Assembly (NCBI GenBank): GCA_029721515.1
Contig: JAQQSB010001463.1
Location: 1-64,000, forward strand
From: Synanceia verrucosa
Lineage: Eukaryota; Chordata; Actinopteri; Perciformes; Synanceiidae
Length of the DNA: 64,000 bases
Reading direction: 5' to 3'
Shown here: one piece after another, positions 13,194-23,759 of the stretch
Numbering within the stretch: position 1 is the stretch's first letter
Layout: each line of letters starts with the position of its first letter
Position numbers and translations under genes: made by a program
Notes under the pieces: model-generated
Database searches by the model: none
Seen by the model: the letters and a program-made list of their open reading frames with translations, nothing else
Told to the model about the DNA's origin: nothing

Positions 13194-14069
13194 GAATTCA
13201 TGGTGATATCTGGGGAGAAAAGTGAAAAAGGCCATTTTTTAGGACCTGAAAAATTAGAAAAAAAATCATACCGCGGTATGCCGAAAAAGTCAAAAATTGT
13301 CAAAAAATTTGAATGTCATAAAAAGTGCTGAAAATGACTTCTTATGGCCTGTAGAGTGAATTCATAGTGATATCTGGGGAGAAAAGTGCCAAAAAGGCCA
13401 TTTTTTATGACCTGAAAAATTAGAAAAAAAATCATACCGCGGTATGCCGAAAAAGTCAAAAATTGTCAAAAAATTTCATGTCATAAAAAGTGCTGAAAAT
13501 GCCTTCTTATGGCCAGTAGAGTGAATTCATGGTGATATCTGGGCAGAAAAGTGCCAAAAAGGCCATTTTTTAGGACCTGAAAAGTTAGAAAAAAAATCAT
13601 ACCCTTGGTATGCCGAAAAAGTCAAAAATTGTCAAAAATTTCATGTCATAAAAAGTGCTGAAAATGCCTTCTTATGGCCTGTAGAGTGAATTCATGGTGA
13701 TATCTGGGCAGAGAAAAGTGCCAAAAAGGCCATTTTTAGGACATCAAAAATTAGAAAAAATCATACCAGCGGTATGCCGAAAAAGTCAAAAATTGTCAAA
13801 AATTTCATGTCATAGAAAGTGCTGAAAATGCCTTCTTATGGCCTGTAGAGTGAATTCATGGTGATATCTGGGCAGAAAAAGTGCCAAAAAGGCCATTTTT
13901 AGGACCTGAAAAATTAGAAAAAAAAATCATACATGCGGTATGCCGAAAAAGTCAAAAATTGTCAAAAAATTTCATGTCATAAAAAGTGCTGAAAAATGCC
14001 TTCTTATGGCCTGTAGAGTGAATTCATGGTGATATCTGGGCAGAGAAAAGTGCCAAAGGCCATTTTTAG

Positions 14070-14150
14070 TACATGAAAATTTATAAAAAATAATAATAAC
14101 TCGGTATGCCGAAAAAGTCAAAGAATGTCTAAAAATTTATTGGTATAAAA
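14070..14150 (+). repeat. Degenerate monomer segment
   Basis: The region reads TAATAATAACTCGGTATG at the palindrome, so the left arm is destroyed while GGTATG survives. It continues with AAAGAATGTCTAAAAATTT and TTGGTATAAAAAG in place of CATGTCATAAAAAG. Flanking units are near consensus. This looks like an old copy that escaped homogenisation, or a low-quality consensus patch. Confidence 0.8.
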
Positions 14151-14241
14151 AGTGCTGAATATGCCTTCTTATGGACTGTAGAGTGAATTCATGGTTATAT
14201 CTGGGCAGAAAAGTGCCAAAAAGGCCATTTTTTAGGACCTG

Positions 14242-14270
14242 AAAAATGAGAAAAAAAATCAGACCGTGGT
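14242..14270 (+). repeat. Rare haplotype AATGAG...CAGACCGTG, copy 1 of 3
   Basis: AAATGAG replaces AAATTAG and CAGACC replaces CATACC. The same pair of changes is linked at 40950-40980 and 57748-57778. The CAGACC change breaks the palindrome arm in all three. Confidence 0.85.
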
Positions 14271-17227
14271 ATGCCGAAAAAGTCAAAAATTGTCAAAAAA
14301 TTTCATGTCATAAAAAGTGCTGAAAAATGCCTTCTTATGGCCTGTAGAGTGAATTCATGTTGAAATCTGGGTAGAAAAGAGCAAAAAGGCCATTTTTAGG
14401 ACACTGAAAAATTTGAAAAACAAATCATACCGCGGTATGCTGAAAAAGTCAAAAATTGTCAAAAAATTTCATGTCATAAAAAGTGCTGAAAATGCCTTCT
14501 TATGGCCTGTAGAGTGAATTCATGGTGATATCTGGGCAGAAAAAGTGCAAAAAGGCCATTTTAGGACCTGAAAAATTAGAAAAAAAAATCATACCATGGT
14601 ATGCCGAAAAAGTCAAAAATTGTCAAAAAAATTTCATGTCATAAAAAGTGCTGAAAATGACTTCTTATGGTCTTTAGAGTGAATTCATAGTGATATTTGG
14701 GGAGAAAAAGTGCCAAAGGCCATTTTTAGGACCTGAAAAATTAGAAAAAAAAAAATCCTTCTACCCGTGGTATGCCGAAAAAGTCAAAAATTGTCAAAAA
14801 GAATTTCATGTCATAAAAAGTGCTGAAAATGCCTTCTTATGGCCTGTAGAGTGAATTCATGGTGATATCTGGGGAGAAAAGTGCCAAAAGGCCATTTTTG
14901 GGACCTGAAAAATTAGAAAAAAAAAATCATACCCGCGGTATGCCGAAAAAGTCAAAAATTGTCAAAAAATTTCATGTCATAAAAAGTGCTGAAAAATCAT
15001 TCTAATGGCCTGTAGAGTGAATTCATGGTGATATCTGGGCAGAGAAAAGTGCCAAAGGCCATTTTTAGGACCTGAAAAATTAGGAAAAAAAATCATACCG
15101 CGGTATGCCGAAAAAGTCAAAAATTGTCAAAAAATTTCATGTCATAAAAAGTGCTGAAAATGCCTTCTTATGGCCTGTAGAGTGAATTCATGGTGATATC
15201 TGGGGAGAAAAGTGCAAAAAAGGCCATTTTTTAGGACCTGAAAAATTAGAAAAAAAAATCATACCGCGGTATGCCGAAAAAGTCAAAAATTGTCAAAAAA
15301 TTTCATGTCATAAAAAGTGCTGAAAATGCCTTCTTATGGCCTGTAGAGTGAATTCATGGTGATATCTGGGCAGAAAAATGCCAAAAGGCCATTTTTAGGA
15401 CCTGAAAAATTAGAAAAAAAATCATACCGCGGTATGCCGAAAAAGTCAAAAATTGTCAAAAAATTTCATGTCATAAAAAGTGCTGAAAATGCCTTCTTAT
15501 TGCCTGTAGAGTGAATTCATGGTGATATCTGGGGAGAAAAGTGGCAAAAAGGCCATTTTTTAGGACCTGAAAAATTAGAAAAAAAAAATCATACCGCGGT
15601 ATGCTGAAAAAGTAAAAAATTTTCAAAAACTTTCATGTCATAAAAAGTGCTGAAAATGCCTTCTTATGGCCTGTAGAGTGAATTCATGTTGATATCTGGG
15701 CAGAAAAGTGCATAAAAGGCCATTTTTTAGGACCTGAAAAATTAGAAAAAAAAATCATACCGCGGTATGCCGAAAAAGTCAAAAATTGTCAAAAAATTTC
15801 ATGTCATAAAAAGTGCTGAAAATGCCTTCTTATGGCCTGTAGAGTGAATTCATGGTGATATCTGGGCAGAAAAGTGCCAAAATGGCCATTTTTTAGGACC
15901 TGAAAAATTAGAAAAAAAAATCATCATGCCAAAAAAGTCAAAAATTGTCAAAAAATTTCATGTCATAAAAAGTGCTGAAAATGCCTTCTTATGGCCTGTA
16001 GAGTGAATTCATGGTGATCTCTGGGGAGAAAAGTGCCAAAAAGGCCATTTTTTAGGACCTGAAAAATTAGAAAAAAAAATCATACCGCGGTATACCGAAA
16101 AAGTCAAAAATTGTCAAAAAATTTCATGTCATAAAAAGTGCTGAAAATGCCTTCTTATGGCCTGTAGAGTGAATTCATGGTGATATCTGGGCAGAAAAGT
16201 GCCAAAAAGGCCATTTTTAGGAACAGAAAAATTAGAAAATATCATACCGCGGTATGCCGAAAAAGTCAAAAATTGTCAAAAAATTTCATGTCATAAAAAG
16301 TGCTGAAAATGCCTTCTTATGGCCTGTAGAGTGAATTCATGGTGATATCTGGGCAGAAAAGTGCCAAAAAGGCCATTTTTTAGGACATCAAAAATTAGAA
16401 AAAAAAATCATACCGCGGTATGCCGAAAAAGTCAAAAATTGTCAAAAAATTTCATGTCATAAAAAGTGCTGAAAATGCCTTCTTATGGCCTGTAGAGTGA
16501 ATTCATGGTGATATCTGGGGAGAAAAGTGCCAAAAAGGCCATTTTTTAGGACCTGAAAAATTAGAAAAAAAAATCATACCGCGGTATGCCGAAAAAGTCA
16601 AAAATTGTCAAAAAATTTCATGTCATAAAAAGTGCTGAAAATGCCTTCTTATGGCCTGTAGAGTGAATTCATGGTGATATCTGGGGAGAAAAAGTGCCAA
16701 AAGGCCATTTTTAGGACCTGAAAAATTAGAAAAAAATCATACCACGGTATGCCGAAAAAGTCAAAAATTGTCAAAAATTTCATGTCATAAAAGTGCTGAA
16801 AATGCCTTCTTATGGCCTGTAGAGTGAATTCATGGTGATATCTGGGCAGAGAAAAGTGCCAAAAGGCCATTTTTAGGACCTGAAAAATTAGAAAAAAATC
16901 ATACCGCAGTATGCCGAAAAAGTCAAAAATTGTCAAAAATTTCATGTCATAAAAAGTGCTGAAAATGCCTTCTTATGGCCAGTAGAGTGAATTCATGGTG
17001 ATATCTGGGGAGAAAAGTGCCAAAGGCCATTTTTAGGACATCAAAAATTAGAAAAAAAAATCATACAGCGGTATGCTGAAAAATTCAAAAATTGTCAAAA
17101 AATTTCATGTCATAAAAAGTGCTGAAAATGCCTTCTTATGGCGTGTAGAGTGAATTCATGTTGATATCTGGGGAGAAAAGTACCAAAAAGGCCATTTTTT
17201 AGGAGCTGAAAAATTGTAAAAATAAAT

Positions 17228-17486
17228 CATACCGTGGTATGCCGAAAAAGTCAAAAATTGTCAAAAAATTTCATGTCATATAAAGTGCTGAAAATGCCTT
17301 CTTATGGCCTGTAGAGTGAATTCATGGTGATATCTGGGCAGAAAAGTGCCAAAAGGCCATTTTTTAGGACCTGAAAAATTACAAAAAAAAATCATAGCGC
17401 AGTATGCCGAAAAAGTCAAAAATTGTCAAAAAATTTCATGTCATAAAAAGTGCTGAAAATGCCTAGTTATTGCCTGTAGAGTGAAT
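17228..17486 (+). repeat. Segment homologous to 23354-23610
   Basis: Shared rare states in the same order are a CGTGG core, GTCATATAAAGTG, CCAAAAGGCC, AAATTACAAAA and CCTAGTTATTGCC. The offset is 6126 bp in the first part and 6124 bp after the palindrome, where the 23 kb copy has a rearranged core. Similarity fades upstream of 17228. Confidence 0.85.
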
Positions 17487-18475
17487 TCATGGTGATATCT
17501 GGAGAGAAAAGTACCAAAAAGTCCATTTTTTAGGACATCAAAAATTTGAAAAAAAAATCATACCCCGGTATGCCGAAAAAGTCAAAAATTGTCAAAAAAT
17601 TTCATGTCATAAAAAGTGCTGAAAATGCCTTCTTATGGCCTGTAGAGTGAATTCATGGTGATATCTGGGCAGAAAAAGTGCCAAAAGGCCATTTTTAGGA
17701 CCTGAAAAATTAGAAAAAATCATACCAGCGATATGCCGAAAAAGTCAAAAATTGTCAAAAAATTTCATGTCATAAAAAGTGCTGAAAATGCCTTCTTATG
17801 GCCTGTAGAGTGAATTCATGGTGATATCTGGGCAGAAAAGTGCCAAAAAAGCCATTTTTTAGGACCTGAAAAATTAGAAAAAAAAAATCACACCACGGTA
17901 TGCCAAAAAAGTCAAAAATTGTCAAAAAATTTCATGTCATAAAAAGTGCTGGAAATGCCTTCTTATGGCCTGTAGAGTGAATTCATGGTGATATCTGGGC
18001 AGAAAAGTGCCAAAAAGGCCATTTTTTGGAATTGGAAAAATTAGAAAAAAAAATCATACCGCGGTATGCCGAGAAAGTCAAAAATTGTCAAAAAATTTCA
18101 TGTCATAAAAAGTGCTGAAAATGCCTTCTTATGGCCTGTGGAGTGAATTCATGGTGATATCTGGAGAGAAAAGTACCAAAGGCCATTTTTTAGGACCTGA
18201 AAAATTTGGAAAAAAACACATACCGCGGTATGCCGAAAAAGTCAAAAATTGTCAAAAATTTCATGTCATAAAAAGTGCTGAAAATGCCTTCTTGTGGCCT
18301 GTAGAGTGAATTAATGGTGATATCTGGGCAGAAAATTGCCAAAAAGGCCATTTTTTAAGAACTGAAAAATTAGAAAAAAAAAATATCATACCGCGGTATG
18401 CCGAGAAAGTCAAAAATTGTCAAAAAATTTCATATCATAAAAGTGCTGAAAATGCCTTCTTATGGCCTGTAGAGT

Positions 18476-18492
18476 GAATTCATGGTGATATC
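18476..18492 (+). other. EcoRI and EcoRV sites at the start of the monomer
   Basis: GAATTC at 18476-18481 and GATATC at 18487-18492 are 11 bp apart and recur in almost every unit. SacII (CCGCGG) occurs once in units with an intact palindrome. The EcoRI site is lost in only a few copies, for example near 757 (GAGATTC), near 3939 (AAATTCTTG) and at 44540 (GTATTC). Confidence 0.93.
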
Positions 18493-18517
18493 TGGGCAGA
18501 AAAGTGCCAAAAAGGCC

Positions 18518-18538
18518 ATTTTTTAGGACCTGAAAAAT
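18518..18538. repeat. Imperfect inverted repeat, 10-bp arms around one A
   Basis: The left arm ATTTTTTAGG (18518-18527) and right arm CCTGAAAAAT (18529-18538) pair at 9 of 10 positions around a single A, and the one mismatch would be a T-G (U-G in RNA) wobble. The dyad is disrupted in the GGACATC subfamily, so it is less constant than the 14-bp palindrome 13 bp downstream. It may be only a consequence of flanking A and T tracts. Confidence 0.7.
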
Positions 18539-18551
18539 TAGAAAAAAAAAT

Positions 18552-18565
18552 CATACCGCGGTATG
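18552..18565. repeat. 14-bp perfect palindrome with SacII core, one per monomer
   Basis: CATACCGCGGTATG equals its own reverse complement. It is the most GC-rich part of the monomer, sits directly after the A9 tract, and carries two of the three CpG sites of the unit. Across the array the outer arms CATAC and GTATG are usually kept while the middle varies (CGCG, CACG, CGTG, AT, TT, CTT, AGC). A perfect dyad of this size is a plausible site for a dimeric DNA-binding protein or for cruciform extrusion; no binding protein can be named from sequence. Confidence 0.9.
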
Positions 18566-18573
18566 CCGAAAAA

Positions 18574-18604
18574 GTCAAAAATTGTCAAAAAATTTCATGT
18601 CATA
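18574..18604 (+). repeat. Internal GTCAAAA/GTCATAA sub-repeats
   Basis: GTCA occurs three times, at 18574, 18584 and 18599, each followed by an A-rich tract. The first two units are 10 bp apart. At 28791-28810 one unit is missing, as expected from slippage between these short direct repeats. The homopolymers here also vary (A5 versus A6 before TTTCATG). Confidence 0.75.
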
Positions 18605-21600
18605 AAAAGTGCTGAAAATGCCTTCTTATGGCCTGTAGAGTGAATTCATGGTGATATCTGGGCAGAAAAGTGCCGGAAAGGCCATTATTTAGGAACTGAA
18701 AAAATTAGAAAAAAAAATCATACCGCGGTATGCCGAAAAAGTCAAAAATTGTCAAAAAATTTCATGTCATAAAAAGTGCTGAAAATGCCTTCTTATGGCC
18801 TGTAGAGTGAATTCATGGTGATATCTGGGCAGAAAAGTGCCAAAAAAGCCATTTTTTAGGACCTGAAAAATTAGAAAAAAAATCATACGCCGAATGCCGA
18901 AAAAGTCAAAAATTGTCAAAAAATTTCATGTCATAAAAAGTGCTGAAAATGCCTTCTTATGGCCTGTAGAGTGAATTCATGGTGATATCTGGGCAGAAAA
19001 GTGCCAAAAAGGCCATTTTTTAGGACCTGAAAAATTAGAAAAAAAAATCATACCGCGGTATGCCGAAAAAGTCAAAAATTGTCAAAAATTTCATGTCATA
19101 AATAGTGCTGAAAATGCCTTCTTATGGCCTGTAGAGTGAATTCATGGTGATATCTGGGCAGAAAAGTGCCAAAAAGGCCATTTTTTAGGACCTGAAAAAT
19201 TAGAAAAAAAAATCATACCGCGGTATGCCGAAAAAGTCAAAAATTGTCAAAAAATTTCATGTCATAAAAAGTGCTGAAAATGCCTTCTTATGGCCTGTAG
19301 AGTGAATTCATGGTGATATCTGGGCAGAAAAGTGCCAAAAAGGCCATTTTGTAGGACATCAAAAATTAGAAAAAATCATCATGCAGAAAAAGTCAAAAAT
19401 TGTCAAAAAATTTCATGTCATAAAAAGTACTGAAAATGCCTTCTTATGGCCAGTAGAGTGAATTCATAGTGATATCTGGGCAGAAAAGTGCCAAAAAGGC
19501 CATTTTTTTATAACCTGAAAAATTAGAAAAAAAAAAATCATACCGCGGTATGCCGAAAAAGTCAAAAATTGTCAAAAATTTTCATGTCATAAAAAGTGCT
19601 GAAAATGCCTTCTTATGGCCTGCAGACTGAATTCATGTTGATATCTGGGGAGAAAAGTGCCAAAGGCCATTTTTAGGACCTGAAAAATTAGAAAAAAAAA
19701 TCATACATGGTATGCCGAAAAAGTCAAAAATTGTCAAAAAATTTCATGTCATAAAAAGTGCTGAAAATGCCTTCTTATGGCCAGTAGAGTGAATTCATAG
19801 TGATATCTGGGCAGAAAAGTGCCAAAAAAGCCATTTTTTTAGGACCTGAAAAATTAGAAAAAAAAAATCATACCGCGGTATGCCGAAAAAGTCAAAAATT
19901 GTCAAAAAATTTCATGTCATAAAAAGTGCTGAAAATGCCTTCTTATGGCCTGTAGAGTGAATTCATGGTGATATCTGGGCAGAAAAGTGCCAAAGGCCAT
20001 TTTTAGGACCTGAAAAATTGAAAAAAAATCATACCATGGTATGCCGAAAAAGTCAAAAATTGTCAAAAATTTCATGTCATAAAAAGTGCTGAAAATGCCT
20101 TCTTATGGCCTGTAGAGTGAATTCATGGTGATATCTGGGCAGAAAAGTGCCAAAGGCCATTTTTAGGACCTGAAAAATTTGAAAAAAAAAAAATCATACC
20201 CGGTATGCCGAAAAAGTCAAAAATTGTCAAAAATTTCATGTCATAAAAAGTGCTGAAAATGCCTTCTTATGGCCTGTAGAGTGAATTCATGTGGATATCT
20301 GGGGAGAAAAGTGCAAAAAAGGCCATTTTTTAGGACATCAAAAATTAGAAAAAAAAAATTTTTTCGCGGTATGCCGAAAAATTCAAAAATTGTCAAAAAA
20401 TTTCATGTTATAAAAAGTGCTGAAAATGCCTTCTTATGGCCTGTAGAGTGAATTCATGTTGATATCTTGGCAGAAAAGTGCCAAAAAGGCCATTTTTTTG
20501 GGACACTGAAAAAATTAGAAAAAAAAAAAATCATACCGCGGTATGCCAAAAAAGTCAAAAATTGTCAAAAAATTTCATGTCATAAAATTGCTGAAAATGC
20601 CTTCTTATGGCCTGTAGAGTGAATTCATGGTGATATCTGGGCAGAAAAGTGCCAAAAAGGCCATTTTTTAGGACCTGAAAAATTTGAAAAAAAAATCATA
20701 CCGCGGTATGCCGAAAAAGTCAAAAATTGTCAAAAAATTTCATGTCATAAAAAGTGCTGAAAATGCCTTCTTATGGCCTGTAGAGTGAATTCATGGTGAT
20801 ATCTGGGCAGAAAAGTGCCAAAAGGCCATTTTTTAGGACCTGAAAAATTAGAAAAAAAAAAATCATACCGCGGTATGCCGAAAAAGTCAAAAATTGTCAA
20901 AAAATTTCATGTCATAAAAAGTGCTGAAAATGCCTTCTTATGGCCTGTAGAGTGAATTCATGGTGATCTCTGGGCAGAAAAGTGCCAAAAAGGCCATTTT
21001 TTAGGACCTGAAAAATTTGAAAAAAAAAATCATACCACGGTATGCCGAAAAAGTCAAAAACTGTCAAAAAATTTCATGACATAAAAAGTGCTGAACATGC
21101 CTTCTTATGGCCTGTAGAGTGAATTCATGGTGATGTCTGGGGAGAAAAATACCAAAAAGGTCATTTTTTAGGAACTGAAAAATTTGAAAAATAAATCATA
21201 CCGCGGCATGCCGAAAAAGTCAAAAATTGTCAAAAAATTTCATGTCATAAAAAGTGCTGAAAATGCCTTCTTATGGCCTGTAGAGTGAATTCATGGTGAT
21301 ATCTGGGCAGAAAAAGTGCCAAAGGCCATTTTTTGGAACCTGAAAAATTAGAAAAAAAAATCATACCGCGGTATGCCGAAAAAGTCAAAAATTGTCAAAA
21401 AATTTCATGTCATAAAAAGTGCTGAAAATGCCTTCTTATGGCCTGTAGAGTGAATTCATGGTGATATCTGGGCAGAAAAGTGCCAAAAAGGCCATTTTTT
21501 AGGACCTGAAAAATTAGAAAAAAAATCATACCGCGGTATGCCGAAAAAGTCAAAAATTGTCAAAAAATTTCATGTCATAAAAAGTGCTGAAAATGCCTTC

Positions 21601-23011
21601 TTATGGCCTGTAGAGTGAATTCATGGTGATATCTGGGGAGAAAAGTGCAAAAAAGGCCATTTTTTAGGACCTGAAAAATTAGAAAAAAAAATCATACCAC
21701 GGTATGCCGAAAAAGTCAAAAATTGTCAAAAAATTTCATGTCATAAAAAGTGCTGAAAATGCCTTCTTATGGCCTGTAGAGTGAATTCATGGTGATATCT
21801 GGGCAGAAAAGTGCCAAAAAGGCCATTTTTTAGGACCTGAAAAATTAGAAAAAAAAATCATACCGCGGTATGCCGAAAAAGTCAAAAATTGTCAAAAAAT
21901 TTCATGTCATAAAAAGTGCTGAAAATGCCTTCTTATGGCCTGTAGAGTGAATTCATGGTGATATCTGGGCAGAAAAGTGCCAAAAAGGCCATTTTTTACG
22001 ACCTGAAAAAAAAGAAAAAAAAAATCAAACCACTCAATGCCGAAAAAGTCAAAAATTGTCAAAAATTTCATGTCATAAAAAGTGCTGAAAATGCCTTCTT
22101 ATGGCCTGTAGAGTGAATTCATGGTGATATCTGGGGAGAAAAGTGCAAAAAAGGCCATTTTTTAGGACATCAAAAATAAAAAAAAAAAATCATACCGCGG
22201 TATACCGAATAAGTCAAAAATTGTCAAAAAATTTCATTTCATAAAAAGTGCTGAAAATGCCTTCTTATGGCCTGTAGAGTGAATTCATGGTGATATCTGG
22301 GCAGAAAAGTGCCAAAAAGGCCATTTTTTAGGACCTGAAAAATTAGAAAAAAAAATCATACCGCGGTATGCCGAAAAAGTCAAAAATTGTCAAAAAATTT
22401 CATGTCATAAAAAGTGCTGAAAATGCCTTCTTATGGCCTGTAGAGTGAATTCATGGTGATATCTGGGCAGAAAAGTGCCAAAAGGCCATTTTTTAGGACA
22501 TCAAAAATTTGAAAAAAAACATCATACCGCAGTATGCCGAAAAAGTCAAAAATTGTCAAAAAATTTCATGTCATAAAAAGTGCTGAAAATGCCTTCTTAT
22601 GGCCTGTAGAGTGAATTCATGTTGATATCTGGGGAGAAAAGTGCATAAAAGGCCATTTTTTAGGAGCTGAAAAATTTGAAAAATAAATCATATCACGGTA
22701 TGCCGAAAAAGTCAAAAATTGTCAAAAAATTTCATGTCATAAAAAGTGCTGAAAATGCCTTCTTATGGCCTGTAGAGTGAATTCATGGTGATATCTGGGC
22801 AGAAAAATGCCAAAAAGGCCATTTTTTAGGACCTGAAAAATTAGGAAAAAAAATCATACCGCAGTATGCCGAAAAAGTCAAAAATTGTCAAAAAAATTTC
22901 ATGTCATAAAAAGTACTGAAAATGCCTTCTTATGGCCAGTAGAGTGAATTCATAGTGATATCTGGGCAGAAAAGTGCCAAAAAAGGCCATTTTTTAGGAC
23001 CTGAAAAATTA

Positions 23012-23070
23012 GACAAAAAATCCTACAGCGGGATGCAGAAAACGTCAAACATTGTCAAAAAAGTTCATGT
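23012..23070 (+). repeat. Point-mutated monomer segment
   Basis: Changes cluster around the palindrome: AGACAAAAAATCCTACAGC, GGGATGCAG, AAAACGTC and AAACATTG, with unit length little changed. The following unit also has TTATTGCC. The copy sits at the start of a compact block. Confidence 0.75.
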
Positions 23071-23527
23071 CATAAAAAGTGCTGAAAATGCCTTCTTATT
23101 GCCTGTAGAGTGAATTCATGGTGATATCTGGGCAGAAAAAGTGCCAAAGGCCATTTTTAGGACCTGAAAAATTAGAAAAAATAAATCATACCATGGTATG
23201 CCGAAAAAGTCAAAAATTGTCAAAAATTTCATGTCATAAAAAGTGCTGAAAATGCCTTCTTATGGCCTGTAGAGTGAATTCATGGTGATATCTGGGCAGA
23301 AAAAGTGCCAAAATGGCCATTTTTTAGGACCTGAAAAATTAGAAAAAAAAAATCATACCGTGGTATGCCGAAAAAGTCAAAAATTGTCAAAAAATTTCAT
23401 GTCATATAAAGTGCTGAAAATGCCTTCTTATGGCCTGTAGAGTGAATTCATGGTGATATCTGGGCAGAAAAGTGCCAAAAGGCCATTTTTTAGGACCTGA
23501 AAAATTACAAAAAAAATCAAAAAAATC

Positions 23528-23759
23528 ATGCCGAAAAAGTCAAAAATTGTCAAAAAATTTCATGTCATAAAAAGTGCTGAAAATGCCTAGTTATTGCCTG
23601 TAGTGTGAATTCATGGTGATATCTGGGCAGAAAAGTGCCAAAAAAGCCATTTTTTAGGACCTGAAAAAGTTGAAAAAAAAATCATACCGTGGTATGCCGA
23701 AAAAGTCAAAAATTGTCAAAAAATTTCATGTCATAAAAAGTGCTGAAAATGCCTTCTTA
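23528..23759 (+). repeat. 232-bp segment identical to 12781-13012
   Basis: This is the second copy of the shared segment; see 12781. Its left boundary lies exactly at ATGCCG, immediately after a unit whose palindrome is deleted (AAAAAATCATGCCG). That boundary makes the palindrome a candidate breakpoint for the exchange. Confidence 0.88.

Larger units (their letters stand above)
7641..13630 (+). repeat. Array block, mixed texture
   Basis: Compact units (about 7641-8560, 9040-9360, 11290-11470, 12070-12420) lie among regular ones. Units carry GGGCAG or GGGGAG after GATATCT with no clear order. Deaminated palindrome cores (CACGG near 11124, CGTGG near 9967 and 12613) and the CCTTGG core (10296, 11457, 12771) are all present. 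Nothing but satellite is seen. Confidence 0.9.
13631..17500 (+). repeat. Array block, compact then regular then compact
   Basis: 13631-15060 contains units with GCAGAGAAAAG, CCAAAGGCC and T5 tracts, and one degenerate unit (14070-14150). 15061-16560 is regular. 16661-17090 is compact again. The palindrome is missing in the unit at 15917-15935. No other element is present. Confidence 0.9.
18499..18617 (+). other. Phased A/T tracts (predicted curved DNA)
   Basis: Tract centres in the reference unit lie near offsets 26, 36, 46, 60, 71, 96, 104, 114, 131 and 141 from the EcoRI site. Many successive gaps are 8 to 11 bp, close to one helical turn, with a break over the GC-rich palindrome. Phased A-tracts are known to bend DNA and influence nucleosome position. 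Curvature is inferred from spacing and was not computed. Confidence 0.7.
18476..18641 (+). repeat. Reference monomer (166 bp, consensus-like)
   Basis: This copy matches the majority base at every position I compared, so it serves as the type unit. Offsets from its first base: EcoRI 1-6, EcoRV 12-17, A4 at 25-28, A5 at 34-38, T6 at 44-49, imperfect inverted repeat 43-63, A9 at 67-75, 14-bp palindrome 77-90, third CpG at 92-93, GTCAAAA repeats from 99, and the end segment GCCTTCTTATGGCCTGTAG at 145-163. The unit length is not a multiple of three, so any reading frame shifts by one at each copy. About 166 bp is close to the DNA wrapped in a nucleosome plus linker histone, which many satellites match. 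Confidence 0.95.
17501..23090 (+). repeat. Array block, mostly regular monomers
   Basis: Most units are consensus-like with A5 (CCAAAAAGGCC), T6 and a CCGCGG core. 18450-19320 and 20590-22470 are especially uniform. A few compact units lie at 19640-20240. The palindrome is rearranged at 18885-18898 and lost at 19374-19390. Linked changes GGCCAGTAGAG and TTCATAGTG recur at 19449, 19789 and 22937. Only satellite is seen. Confidence 0.9.

Noticed and set aside
18541..18565. Rho-independent terminator or Pol III stop on the minus strand (palindrome followed by T9)
   Set aside because: The hairpin would have only about five base pairs around a four-base loop, it recurs in every unit, and there is no upstream gene. 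The T9 is simply the complement of the A-tract.
18499..18617. Replication origin or AT-rich unwinding element
   Set aside because: The A-tracts are present in every copy of an AT-rich satellite, and nothing marks one position as special.
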